64,000 bases of DNA from Microbulbifer sp. TB1203 (lineage in GTDB: Bacteria; Pseudomonadota; Gammaproteobacteria; Pseudomonadales; Cellvibrionaceae): positions 310,001 to 374,000 of the forward strand of contig NZ_CP116899.1 of NCBI RefSeq assembly GCF_030997045.1, written 5' to 3'. Below, one piece after another: positions 54,615-62,358 of this stretch. The first letter of the stretch is position 1, and every line of letters starts with the position of its first letter. Under the pieces are notes generated by a model, which searched no databases, was not told where the DNA came from, and was given only the letters and a program-made list of their open reading frames with translations. Position numbers and translations under genes: made by a program.

Positions 54615-54688
54615 GTAGGAGCGGCCCATGGCCGCGATCGGACTTTCCGTTCACTGAGAGATTGATCGCGGCCATGGGCCGCTCCTAC
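54615..54688. repeat. REP inverted pair after sucD
   Basis: GTAGGAGCGGCCCATGGCCG..CGATC and its mirror ending GGGCCGCTCCTAC, starting six bases past the sucD stop. Confidence 0.95.
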
Positions 54689-54697
54689 AAGGAATCG

Positions 54698-54729
54698 AAA
54701 AGGCCGCCTCACCAGAGGCGGCCTTTTTT
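54698..54729 (+). terminator. Intrinsic terminator of the suc operon
   Basis: AAAAGGCCGCCT / AGGCGGCCTTTT stem, 6-base loop, T-run to 54729. Confidence 0.93.
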
Positions 54730-54818
54730 CTTACGGGCCAACCAGGCATCTGCCGAACAATATACATCCCCCACAGTCACTCCTATACTGCGCGGAAACA
54801 AGCAGATAAGGAGCGACC

Positions 54819-55727
54819 ATGGCCCGGGCACTCATCGGCGTAATCGGCGGCAGCGGCCTCTACCAGATGGAGGAACTGAGCAATACCAGCGAGCATTGGA
54901 TTGAAACCCCCTTCGGTTCCCCCTCCGACGCCATTGTCACCGGCGAGCTGCTCGGCGTGACGGTTGCCTTCCTCGCCCGCCACGGCCGCGGCCACCGCCT
55001 GATTCCCTCCGAGGTTCCCTATCGGGCCAATATCCACGCACTGCGTCAACTGGGTGTGCGCTATATCCTCTCCCTATCCGCAGTCGGCTCATTGCGCGAG
55101 GAAGTGCGGCCGTTGGATATGCTGCTTCCGGACCAGTTTATCGACCTGACCCGCAAGCGGGATAACACCTTTTTCGGCGGCGGCGCAGTGGCCCACGTAT
55201 CCATGGCCGATCCGGTATGCCCGGAAGTCTCCGACCGCCTCGCCCGCGCCTTCAGTCTTACTCAGGGGGAGAGCACTCAGGGCGATCAGCCGACATTGCA
55301 CCGCGGCGGCAGCTATGTGTGTATTGAGGGCCCGCAGTTTTCCTCCCGGGCGGAATCCCACTGGTATCGCAGTATGGGCGCCTCGGTGATCGGCATGACC
55401 AACATGCCCGAGGCCAAACTGGCGCGGGAGGCACAGATCGCCTACGCCACCCTGGCCATGGCAACCGACTATGACTGCTGGCACCCGCGGGAAGCCGCGG
55501 TGACCGCGGAAGTGGCCATCGCCAACCTGCAGCAGAACGCCGCGCGCGCCCAGCGGATCGCCGCAGAGGCGATTCGACTGCTGGGGGAGGAGAAACCCCG
55601 GTCCCCGGCGCATACCGCGCTGACCAGCGGCCTGGTGACACCGCTGGAAGTCATGCCGGAGGATAAGGCCCGTGTAATAAAACCGCTGCTGACTGCGACA
55701 GAGTCTGTGGAAGAAGCGGAAGTCTGA
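54819..55727 (+). CDS. mtnP: MtnP-type S-methyl-5'-thioadenosine phosphorylase
   Basis: Purine nucleoside phosphorylase-fold enzyme. 302 residues: IGVIGGSGLYQM, FLARHGRGHRLIPSEVPYRA, CIEGPQFSSRAESHWYR and IGMTNMPEAKLAREAQIAYA are MTAP-family motifs; ATDYDCWH gives the base-binding Asp. Normally splits methylthioadenosine. Here it directly precedes arsS-type genes, where a phosphorylase could process the adenosyl-arsenical; this is inference. Confidence 0.93.
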   Translation: MARALIGVIGGSGLYQMEELSNTSEHWIETPFGSPSDAIVTGELLGVTVAFLARHGRGHRLIPSEVPYRANIHALRQLGVRYILSLSAVGSLREEVRPLDMLLPDQFIDLTRKRDNTFFGGGAVAHVSMADPVCPEVSDRLARAFSLTQGESTQGDQPTLHRGGSYVCIEGPQFSSRAESHWYRSMGASVIGMTNMPEAKLAREAQIAYATLAMATDYDCWHPREAAVTAEVAIANLQQNAARAQRIAAEAIRLLGEEKPRSPAHTALTSGLVTPLEVMPEDKARVIKPLLTATESVEEAEV

Positions 55728-55741
55728 TAGAGCTTCCAGCC

Positions 55742-55812
55742 GTAGGATGGGCAAAGCGCAGCGTGCCCATCAACCGGACAACGATGGGCACGCTGCGCTT
55801 TGCCCATCCTAC
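55742..55812. repeat. REP inverted pair between mtnP and arsS
   Basis: GTAGGATGGGCA..TGCCCATC and its mirror, about 30-base arms around an 11-base spacer, filling most of the gap. Confidence 0.95.
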
Positions 55813-55825
55813 AGAACTGAGAGAT

Positions 55826-56773
55826 ATGCACGAAACCCTGCCGCTATTGGAAGTCTCTGATTTTCCGCCGATCCGCCGCGAGAAAATCGACACGCTACAG
55901 GTCAATATCGGCTACCGCTGTAACCAGACCTGCGTGCACTGCCATGTCAACGCCGGGCCCACACGCAGGGAAATGATGAGTGCGGAGAACCTGGCGCTGA
56001 TTCCCGAAGTGCTGCGTGCCCGCAAAATTTTCAACCTGGATATCACCGGCGGCGCGCCGGAGCTGCACGAAGGGTTCCGCGATCTGGTGCGGTCCGCGCG
56101 GGCACAGGACGTACATGTGATGGACCGCTGCAACCTGACCATCCTGTTCGAACCGGGCCAGGAAAACCTGGCGGAGTTTCTCGCGGAAAACAAAGTGGAA
56201 GTAGTGGCCTCGCTACCGTGTTATTCACTGGACAACGTGGACAAGCAGCGGGGCAAAGGCGTTTTCGACAAGAGCATCGCCGCGTTGCAAAAACTCAACA
56301 CCCTGGGTTATGGAAAACCGGGCAGCGGACTGCTCCTCAACTTGGTCTACAATCCCCTTGGGCCTTTCCTGCCGCCGGACCAGAAGGCGCTGGAAGCGGA
56401 TTACCGCCGCGAGCTGTCCGCGCATTTCGGCATCGTTTTTAATCAGCTTTTCGCCCTGGCCAATATGCCCATCAAACGCTTCGGTTCCACCCTGGTATCC
56501 AAGGGCCAGTTTGCCGACTATATGCGGCTGCTCAAAGATAACTACAGCGCAGACAACCTCGATGGTGTTATGTGCCGCAGCCTGGTCAGCGTGGATTGGC
56601 AGGGCAACCTGTACGACTGCGATTTCAACCAGCAGCTGGGCATCGAGGTGCCGGGGCGCCTGCACCTGCGGGATTTATTGCAGGGGGATATGCACAACAC
56701 GCCGATTCGCGTGGCCGATCACTGCTTCGGCTGCACCGCGGGGCAGGGCAGCAGCTGTGGTGGAGCCCTGTAG
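55826..56773 (+). CDS. arsS: ArsS-type radical SAM protein (arsenosugar biosynthesis)
   Basis: Radical SAM enzyme of the ArsS family; established role is joining dimethylarsenite to the 5'-deoxyadenosyl group of SAM. 315 residues from MHETLPLLEVSDFPPIRREK. The 4Fe-4S motif is C32-x3-C36-x2-C39 in RCNQTCVHCHVNAGP; ITGGAPELH and the C-terminal SPASM-like cysteines (MCRSLVSVDWQGNLYDCDFN, HCFGCTAGQGSSCGG) match the family. The longer frame from 55763 only reads through the REP. The TAG stop is part of a REP GTAG. No arsM methyltransferase is nearby, so the arsenic link rests on family. Confidence 0.88.
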   Translation: MHETLPLLEVSDFPPIRREKIDTLQVNIGYRCNQTCVHCHVNAGPTRREMMSAENLALIPEVLRARKIFNLDITGGAPELHEGFRDLVRSARAQDVHVMDRCNLTILFEPGQENLAEFLAENKVEVVASLPCYSLDNVDKQRGKGVFDKSIAALQKLNTLGYGKPGSGLLLNLVYNPLGPFLPPDQKALEADYRRELSAHFGIVFNQLFALANMPIKRFGSTLVSKGQFADYMRLLKDNYSADNLDGVMCRSLVSVDWQGNLYDCDFNQQLGIEVPGRLHLRDLLQGDMHNTPIRVADHCFGCTAGQGSSCGGAL

Positions 56774-56907
56774 GAGCCTGCTTGCAGGCGAACAAGAACG
56801 GAGCTCCGTAGTCATTTACCGAGCACATCCCTGTGCTCGGCCCTTCGGGCAGCTTCGCTGCGCCAAATCGCTCCAGGCGATTTGGTCGCCTGCAAGCAGG
56901 CTCCTAC
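56770..56907. repeat. REP inverted pair at the arsS stop
   Basis: GTAGGAGCCTGCTTGCAGGC begins one base before the arsS stop codon; its mirror GCCTGCAAGCAGGCTCCTAC ends at 56907. Between them GAGCACATCCCTGTGCTCGG is a nested dyad. Confidence 0.93.
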
Positions 56908-56926
56908 AACCAATAGCTGGGTTTGT

Positions 56927-57610
56927 ATGAACAAAAAAATTTTATTAATAGCTGTTCTGCTTGCCCTGGTACTGGCCTTCTTCTTTTTTGATTTACATCA
57001 CTGGTTGACCCTGGAAAAGCTGAAGACGTGGCAGGAGGAATTTGAACAGTGGCGACGGGCTTCTCCGATTCTGGTGGGCCTGTTGTTCATGTTGTTTTAT
57101 ATTCTGGTCGCCGGCCTGTCGCTGCCGGGAGCGGCGATCATGACACTCGCCGCCGGCGCGCTGTTCGGCTTGTGGTGGGGAATACTGATCGTCTCTTTTG
57201 CGTCCAGTATCGGCGCTACACTGGCTTTCCTGGTATCCCGCTTTCTGCTGCGCGACTGGGTGCAGAGCCGTTTCGCCCGGCGCCTGCGGAAGGTGAATAG
57301 CGGTATGGAACGGGATGGGGCCTTTTACCTGTTCGCCCTGCGCCTGGTGCCGGTATTTCCGTTTTTCCTGATCAATATCCTCATGGGGCTGACCCGCATC
57401 AAAACCTGGACTTTCTACTGGGTCAGCCAGCTGGGTATGCTGGCGGCCACGGTGGTGTACGTCAATGCGGGCACCCAGCTGGGCAAAATGAAAAGCGTCG
57501 GCGATATATTGTCGCCGGGGCTGCTATTGTCTTTTGTACTGTTGGGCTTGTTTCCACTGTTGGCCAAGTGGGTACTAAGCTGGATCAAGCGCTACAGAGC
57601 CAGTCACTAA
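56927..57610 (+). CDS. TVP38/TMEM64-family membrane protein
   Basis: 227 residues, five to six hydrophobic helices of the DedA/VTT superfamily: LPGAAIMTLAAGALFG, GATLAFLVSRFLLRDWV, and ALRLVPVFPFFLINILMGLT. Members of this family accompany mercuric-reductase-like flavoproteins in many genomes. Start ATG 56927; the upstream frame is REP. Stop overlaps the next ATG by one base. Confidence 0.88.
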   Translation: MNKKILLIAVLLALVLAFFFFDLHHWLTLEKLKTWQEEFEQWRRASPILVGLLFMLFYILVAGLSLPGAAIMTLAAGALFGLWWGILIVSFASSIGATLAFLVSRFLLRDWVQSRFARRLRKVNSGMERDGAFYLFALRLVPVFPFFLINILMGLTRIKTWTFYWVSQLGMLAATVVYVNAGTQLGKMKSVGDILSPGLLLSFVLLGLFPLLAKWVLSWIKRYRASH

Positions 57611-59085
57611 TGAAAAAGCCGGGAAAATTCGACCGCAACCTGATCGTGATCGGCGCCGGCGCGGCGGGGCTGGTCAGCGCCTATATCGCCGCGGCAGTAA
57701 AGGCCAAGGTCACCCTGATCGAAGCCGGCAAGATGGGTGGTGACTGCCTGAACACCGGCTGTGTGCCCAGCAAGGCACTGATCATGAGTGCGCGGGTGGC
57801 CCGGCAGATTCGTCGGGCGGGCCAGTTCGGGCTTCGGGTGGGCGAACCGGACATCGATTTTCCCGCGGTGATGCGGCGGGTGCAGGAGTCGATTGCCCGC
57901 ATCGAACCCCACGACAGCGTGGAGCGCTACACCGATCTCGGGGTGGAAGTGCTGCGGGGGCGCGCACAGCTTGTGAATCCCTGGACAGTCAGCATCGCTT
58001 TGAACGATGGCGGCGAACAGACCCTGACCGCCCGCGCCATTATTCTCGCCACCGGCGCCGAGCCCTTTGTGCCGCCGCTGCCGGGGTTGGAAGAGGTAGG
58101 ATATGTCACCAGCGAAACCCTGTGGGACAGCTTTTCCCAGCGGGAGGAAATTCCGCAAAGGCTGCTGGTGCTCGGCGGCGGCGCCGTGGGCTGCGAACTG
58201 GCCCAGGCGTTTGCGCGGCTGGGCTCCCAGGTTACCCTGGTGGAAATGGCTCCGCGCCTGCTGCCGCGGGAAGACCGCGAGGCCTCCGAAGTGGTGGAGC
58301 GATGCCTGCGCGAGGAGGGTGTTCGCGTGCTGGTGGGCCACAAGGCGATCGCCTGTGAACTGGATGCGGCGAGCAATACCAGGCGCGCGCGCCTCGGCCA
58401 CGAGGGGGGCGAAGAAACCGTAGAGTTCGACCAGTTGCTCTGCGCCCTGGGGCGCAGGCCGCGATTGCAAAATTACGGGCTGGAGGAGCTGGGCATCCTC
58501 GACGACGGCAAACTGCAGGCCGACGGTTACCTGCGCACCCGCTACCCCCATATTCTTGTCGCCGGCGATCTGGTGGGCCCCTACCAGTTCACCCATATGG
58601 CCGCGCACCAAGCCTGGTACGCGGCGGTCAACGGTTTGTTTGGCGATATCAAGAAGTTCCGCGTGGACTACTCACTGGTGCCCCGCGCGGTTTTTGTGGA
58701 CCCGGAAGTGGCCAGTGTGGGTCTCACCGAACAGGATGCCAAAGATAAAAATATTCCCGTTACTGTAACCCGCTACGGACTGGATGACCTGGACCGGGCC
58801 ATTGTCGACGGCGCCGACCGCGGTTTTGTAAAAGTGCTCACAGAGCCCGGGCGAGACAAAATTCTCGGCGTAACCATTGTCGGTGAGAGCGCCGCCGAAC
58901 TGATCGCCGAATTCATACTGGCCATGAAGCACGGCCTGGGCCTGAATAAGCTGCTCGGCACCATTCATATCTACCCCACCATGGCCGAGGCCAACAAGTT
59001 CGCTGCCGGCAACTGGAAGCGGGCGCACGCGCCGGAAAAGATACTGAAATGGCTTGAGCGCTTTCACCGTTGGAGACGAGGGTGA
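57610..59085 (+). CDS. Mercuric-reductase-like FAD/NAD(P) oxidoreductase
   Basis: 491-residue pyridine nucleotide-disulphide oxidoreductase: LIVIGAGAAGLVSAYIAAA, redox pair in GGDCLNTGCVPSKALI, LLVLGGGAVGCELAQAF, and the dimerisation domain ending with HIYPTMAEANKFAAG. The extra C-terminal vicinal cysteines of true MerA are absent, so mercury reduction is not supported. Coupled by one-base overlaps to the membrane protein before and the glycosyltransferase after, implying one functional unit. Confidence 0.9.
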   Translation: MKKPGKFDRNLIVIGAGAAGLVSAYIAAAVKAKVTLIEAGKMGGDCLNTGCVPSKALIMSARVARQIRRAGQFGLRVGEPDIDFPAVMRRVQESIARIEPHDSVERYTDLGVEVLRGRAQLVNPWTVSIALNDGGEQTLTARAIILATGAEPFVPPLPGLEEVGYVTSETLWDSFSQREEIPQRLLVLGGGAVGCELAQAFARLGSQVTLVEMAPRLLPREDREASEVVERCLREEGVRVLVGHKAIACELDAASNTRRARLGHEGGEETVEFDQLLCALGRRPRLQNYGLEELGILDDGKLQADGYLRTRYPHILVAGDLVGPYQFTHMAAHQAWYAAVNGLFGDIKKFRVDYSLVPRAVFVDPEVASVGLTEQDAKDKNIPVTVTRYGLDDLDRAIVDGADRGFVKVLTEPGRDKILGVTIVGESAAELIAEFILAMKHGLGLNKLLGTIHIYPTMAEANKFAAGNWKRAHAPEKILKWLERFHRWRRG

Positions 59086-59759
59086 TGCGGCTGAGTATTG
59101 TTGTTCCATTGCTCAACGAACGAAATCTGATCGCGGATCTGGCGGAGCAACTGCAGCCGTGGCAACGGCGGCACGACTGCGAGGTTATCCTGGTGGACGG
59201 CGGCAGCGGGGATGGCACCGCGCAGCTGGCGCGCGATGCCGGCCTGCGCGTCCTGGTATCGCCGCGGGGCAGGGCGCTGCAGATGAACTGTGGCGCCGCC
59301 GCGGCTCGCGGGGAAATACTGTTGTTTCTGCACGGTGATACGCAGCTGCCGGCAAACGCGCTGGAACTGATCGAAGGCGCGCTCGCGGAAAAATACTGCT
59401 GGGGTCGGTTTGATGTGCGCATTGCCGGGCGCAGCTTCTGGTTTCCATTGATCGCCACTCTGATCAACTGGCGCTCGCGCCTCAGTGGCATCGCCACTGG
59501 AGACCAGGCCATTTTCTTGCGCCGCCGAAAGTTCGGGCAGCTCGGCGGTTTTCCCGAACAGCCATTAATGGAAGATATCGAGTTGAGTCGGCGCCTGTTG
59601 AAAATTTCCCGCCCCGCCTGTATCGGCGTTCCGGTTTCCACCTCCGGGCGCCGTTGGCAGTCCCGCGGCGTGCTGCGCACGGTATTGTTGATGTGGCGGC
59701 TGCGCTTCGCCTATTGGCGCGGAGTGCCCGCGGAAACCCTCGCGCGCCGTTATGAATAA
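59085..59759 (+). CDS. TIGR04283-type glycosyltransferase (arsenosugar cluster)
   Basis: 224-residue GT2-fold protein: MRLSIVVPLLNERNLI, VDGGSGDGT, and the metal motif in LLFLHGDTQLP; GVPAETLARRY closes it. Matches the small transferase family described with arsenosugar genes. The ATG overlaps the preceding stop; it overlaps the next gene by eight bases. Confidence 0.87.
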   Translation: MRLSIVVPLLNERNLIADLAEQLQPWQRRHDCEVILVDGGSGDGTAQLARDAGLRVLVSPRGRALQMNCGAAAARGEILLFLHGDTQLPANALELIEGALAEKYCWGRFDVRIAGRSFWFPLIATLINWRSRLSGIATGDQAIFLRRRKFGQLGGFPEQPLMEDIELSRRLLKISRPACIGVPVSTSGRRWQSRGVLRTVLLMWRLRFAYWRGVPAETLARRYE

Positions 59760-60375
59760 GTCCTTGCGGCTGATCATTTTCGCCAAGGCGCCGTTGCCGG
59801 GGCTGGCGAAAACCCGCCTGATTCCGGAGCTGGGTGCGGAGGGGGCGGCGCAACTGGCAGGGAAAATGCTGCGGCATACGCTGGATTTGTGCGCGCGCGC
59901 GCAACTGGGCCCTGTGGAGCTATGTGTCACCCCCGATTGTGACGATGCATACTGGAAAAATTTCTCCCTGCCGGAAAATATGACGCTTTCCAGCCAGGGT
60001 GGCGGCGACCTGGGACAAAGGCTGCTGCGCGCCGCAAACCGCGCCGCCGGTAACGGCGAGTCGGTGTTGCTGCTGGGCACCGACTGCCCGCAGCTTACCG
60101 CCGAACACCTGAAGACGGCGGCGTTTGCACTGGAAAGGTCCGATGCGGTGATTTATCCCACCCGCGACGGCGGTTACGCGTTGCTGGGCCTGAACCGGGT
60201 GGAGGCGTCACTGTTTGAGGGTATCTCCTGGAGCACGGAGGTGGTTGCCCGGCAGACGGGGAAACGGATGGTGCAGTGCAATATGCGTTGCGAGTGGCTG
60301 GAGACGCTGGCGGATATCGATGAGCCGGCGGACCTGGATTATTTGCCTGAAGGCTGGAAGGAAGCTTATTTGTAG
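59752..60375 (+). CDS. TIGR04282-type glycosyltransferase (DUF2064, arsenosugar cluster)
   Basis: 207 residues: LRLIIFAKAPLPGLAKTRLI at the N-terminus (nucleotidyl/glycosyltransferase-like P-loop with K/R), GGGDLGQRLLRAA, VLLLGTDCPQLTAEHL and TRDGGYALLGLN. These are the TIGR04282/DUF2064 signatures. Its TAG stop (60373-60375) comes from the GTAG of the adjoining REP. Last gene of the unit. Confidence 0.88.
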   Translation: MNKSLRLIIFAKAPLPGLAKTRLIPELGAEGAAQLAGKMLRHTLDLCARAQLGPVELCVTPDCDDAYWKNFSLPENMTLSSQGGGDLGQRLLRAANRAAGNGESVLLLGTDCPQLTAEHLKTAAFALERSDAVIYPTRDGGYALLGLNRVEASLFEGISWSTEVVARQTGKRMVQCNMRCEWLETLADIDEPADLDYLPEGWKEAYL

Positions 60376-60488
60376 GAGCGGGCCATGCCCGCGATCAGCG
60401 GTGGTTCGCGATTCGCACCATCCCTGGGACTCCCCCTTCGGGCGCCTTCGGCCCAGACAAATTTGTCGCGGGCATGGCCCGCTCCTAC
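60372..60488. repeat. REP inverted pair after the arsenosugar cluster
   Basis: GTAGGAGCGGGCCATGCCCG..CGATC variant and its mirror ending GGGCATGGCCCGCTCCTAC (arms here GGGCCATGCCC rather than GGCC..GGCC). The left copy contains the stop of the preceding gene. Confidence 0.93.
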
Positions 60489-60519
60489 AGGGGAGAGGGT
60501 TCTGAGTGCCGTTGGTCCA

Positions 60520-62001
60520 TCAGAGCGCCGGAACCGCACCGGCAGTCTCGGCCACGGGGACGCTGCTATCCGCCAGTGCCTCCGCGGATTCGTCATTGGC
60601 CGCGGCGATACGCTGTTCCTCGATGCGGCTGCTCCAGGTCAGCAGGGCCTGGTAATGGCGGATATTCTGCACGTAGGTCACCGGCTCCCAGCCGCGGGCG
60701 TAGCCGTGTTTGGTGTGCTTGTAGTACTGGCGCTTGGCCAGCAGCGGCAGTTGGTCGCGCACATCGGCCCAGCGGTCCGGATTGCCGCCCATTTTTTCCG
60801 TGAGAATCCGCGCGTCCTCCAGGTGGCCATAGCCCACGTTGTAGGCGGCCAGGGCCATCCAGGTGCGGTCCGGTTCGCGGATGCGCTCGGGGATCTTGTC
60901 GCGCACCTTGATAAAGTAGCGGGCGCCGCCCTCGATGCTCTCCGCCGGGTCCAGGCGGTTGACGCCCAGTTCGCGGGCGGTGTTGCGGGTCAACATCATC
61001 AGGCCGCGCACACCGGTGGGGGATTTGGCGCGGGGGTTCCAGTGGGACTCCTGATAGCTGAGTGCCGCCAGCAGGTGCCAGTCGAGGTCGTATTTCTCCG
61101 CTACTTCCTGCATGGTTTCGCGCCAGCGGGGCAGGCGCTTGCGGCTGCTCTTGGCAAAGGCCTGGGCGCCACCGGGATTCAGCTTGCTCACGTGGCCGAA
61201 GAACTGTTCGCGCAGCTCCGCCACCAGCCCATTGGTGTTTGCGCGCAGCATAAACAGACGCGCGGCGTGGTAGAGGCTGTCGTCGTCACTGTTGGGGAAA
61301 GCCCAGGCAACGGGCTGGAATTGGGTGAGGTTGAAGGCAACATGAGTGTTGGGGTAGAGGCCGCGGTGCACTGCGTAGGCGTTGGAATCCACCACTGCGT
61401 AGTGAAATTTGCCTTCATTGACCATCTCCACCAGTTCCATGGCGTCGACGTCGGAGATTTCCTCCCACACCAGACCCGGGTAGCGCCGGGATAGTTTACG
61501 CATCTCCTCGGCGTGGGCACTGCCGGCGATGACCGCGACTTTTTTCTCTTCCAGATCACTTACTTTGCGCGGACGGTCTTCACCCAGGCGATAGATGACC
61601 TGCTGGCGGATCTCGAAATAGGAGGGGGTGAAGCGCACCTGCTCGCGGCGCTGGGGAGTGACGGTGAGTCCGGCGGCCGCCAGGTGGGCGCCTTCTTCCG
61701 GGTTTTCCAGGCGCGCGAACATCTGGTTCAGGTCGTGGACATCGCGAATAACTAATTTGACGCCCAATTCGTCGGCAAAGGCTTCCAGCATGCCATACTC
61801 GAAACCGGTGTGGGCGCCGCTGGCGTCTTCGTAGTAGGTGGTGGGACCGTTTTGTGAGAGCACGACCAGTTTGCCGGAGGTCTTGATGCGCTCCAGCGTG
61901 TCCGGTGCCTTGCTGGCCACCAGCAGGGGGGCACAGCAGGCCAGCACCAGGACCTTCGCCAGGCGGCAGCTGTAGCGCAACATGCGGCTTTTCATGATCA
62001 T
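60520..62001 (-). CDS. mltF: MltF, membrane-bound lytic murein transglycosylase F
   Basis: Envelope lytic transglycosylase with a regulatory ligand-binding domain. 493 residues: N-terminal signal/anchor (VLVLACCAPLLVASKAP), a solute-binding (SBP family 3) module from about 35-270 (LDTLERIKTSGKLVV-like start, GFEYGMLEAFADELGV), then an SLT domain with catalytic Glu in ALSYQESHWNPRAKSPTGVRG, LMMLTRNTA and AAYNVGYGHLEDAR. Divergent from purL, the usual neighbour. Confidence 0.95.
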   Translation of the reverse strand: MIMKSRMLRYSCRLAKVLVLACCAPLLVASKAPDTLERIKTSGKLVVLSQNGPTTYYEDASGAHTGFEYGMLEAFADELGVKLVIRDVHDLNQMFARLENPEEGAHLAAAGLTVTPQRREQVRFTPSYFEIRQQVIYRLGEDRPRKVSDLEEKKVAVIAGSAHAEEMRKLSRRYPGLVWEEISDVDAMELVEMVNEGKFHYAVVDSNAYAVHRGLYPNTHVAFNLTQFQPVAWAFPNSDDDSLYHAARLFMLRANTNGLVAELREQFFGHVSKLNPGGAQAFAKSSRKRLPRWRETMQEVAEKYDLDWHLLAALSYQESHWNPRAKSPTGVRGLMMLTRNTARELGVNRLDPAESIEGGARYFIKVRDKIPERIREPDRTWMALAAYNVGYGHLEDARILTEKMGGNPDRWADVRDQLPLLAKRQYYKHTKHGYARGWEPVTYVQNIRHYQALLTWSSRIEEQRIAAANDESAEALADSSVPVAETAGAVPAL

Positions 62002-62358
62002 AAGATGGTCCCTCTACTCCCTTAGCTTTTATATTCGCTGTTATGCCTGCATCGCGGGCCAACTGCCGGTGCGCTCATCCTGAGTCGGTCCCGGCAAAGT
62101 CTGCCAATTTTACCCCATAAGGTGACGAATTGCCCAATCGCTGTTTTTTGCTTTGTGATCTGCCAACTTGCGGCAATGCTGTAATTGTAGTAAAGGGCTT
62201 CGCCGGCAGGAGTTTGTGGCATCGAGCGCCAATCCGGTTGGACGCTTGTCTGTCTTCTGTGCCCCGACTTCTGTAAAATTGCGCCCTCTCCAATCCCGGG
62301 GCGCTGTGCAATCTTCTGCCGCGGCTTCCCCAATTCAGACAAGAGGCAAACTCCCGCG
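62002..62358. other. mltF-purL divergent intergenic region
   Basis: 357 bases with no gene. AT-richer than its surroundings; TAAAAT at about 62274 is a possible -10 for purL without a clear -35. No PurR-like dyad found. Confidence 0.45.

Noticed and set aside
57610..59085. True mercuric reductase (MerA).
   Set aside because: The C-terminal vicinal cysteine pair and N-terminal HMA domain are missing, and no other mer gene is near.
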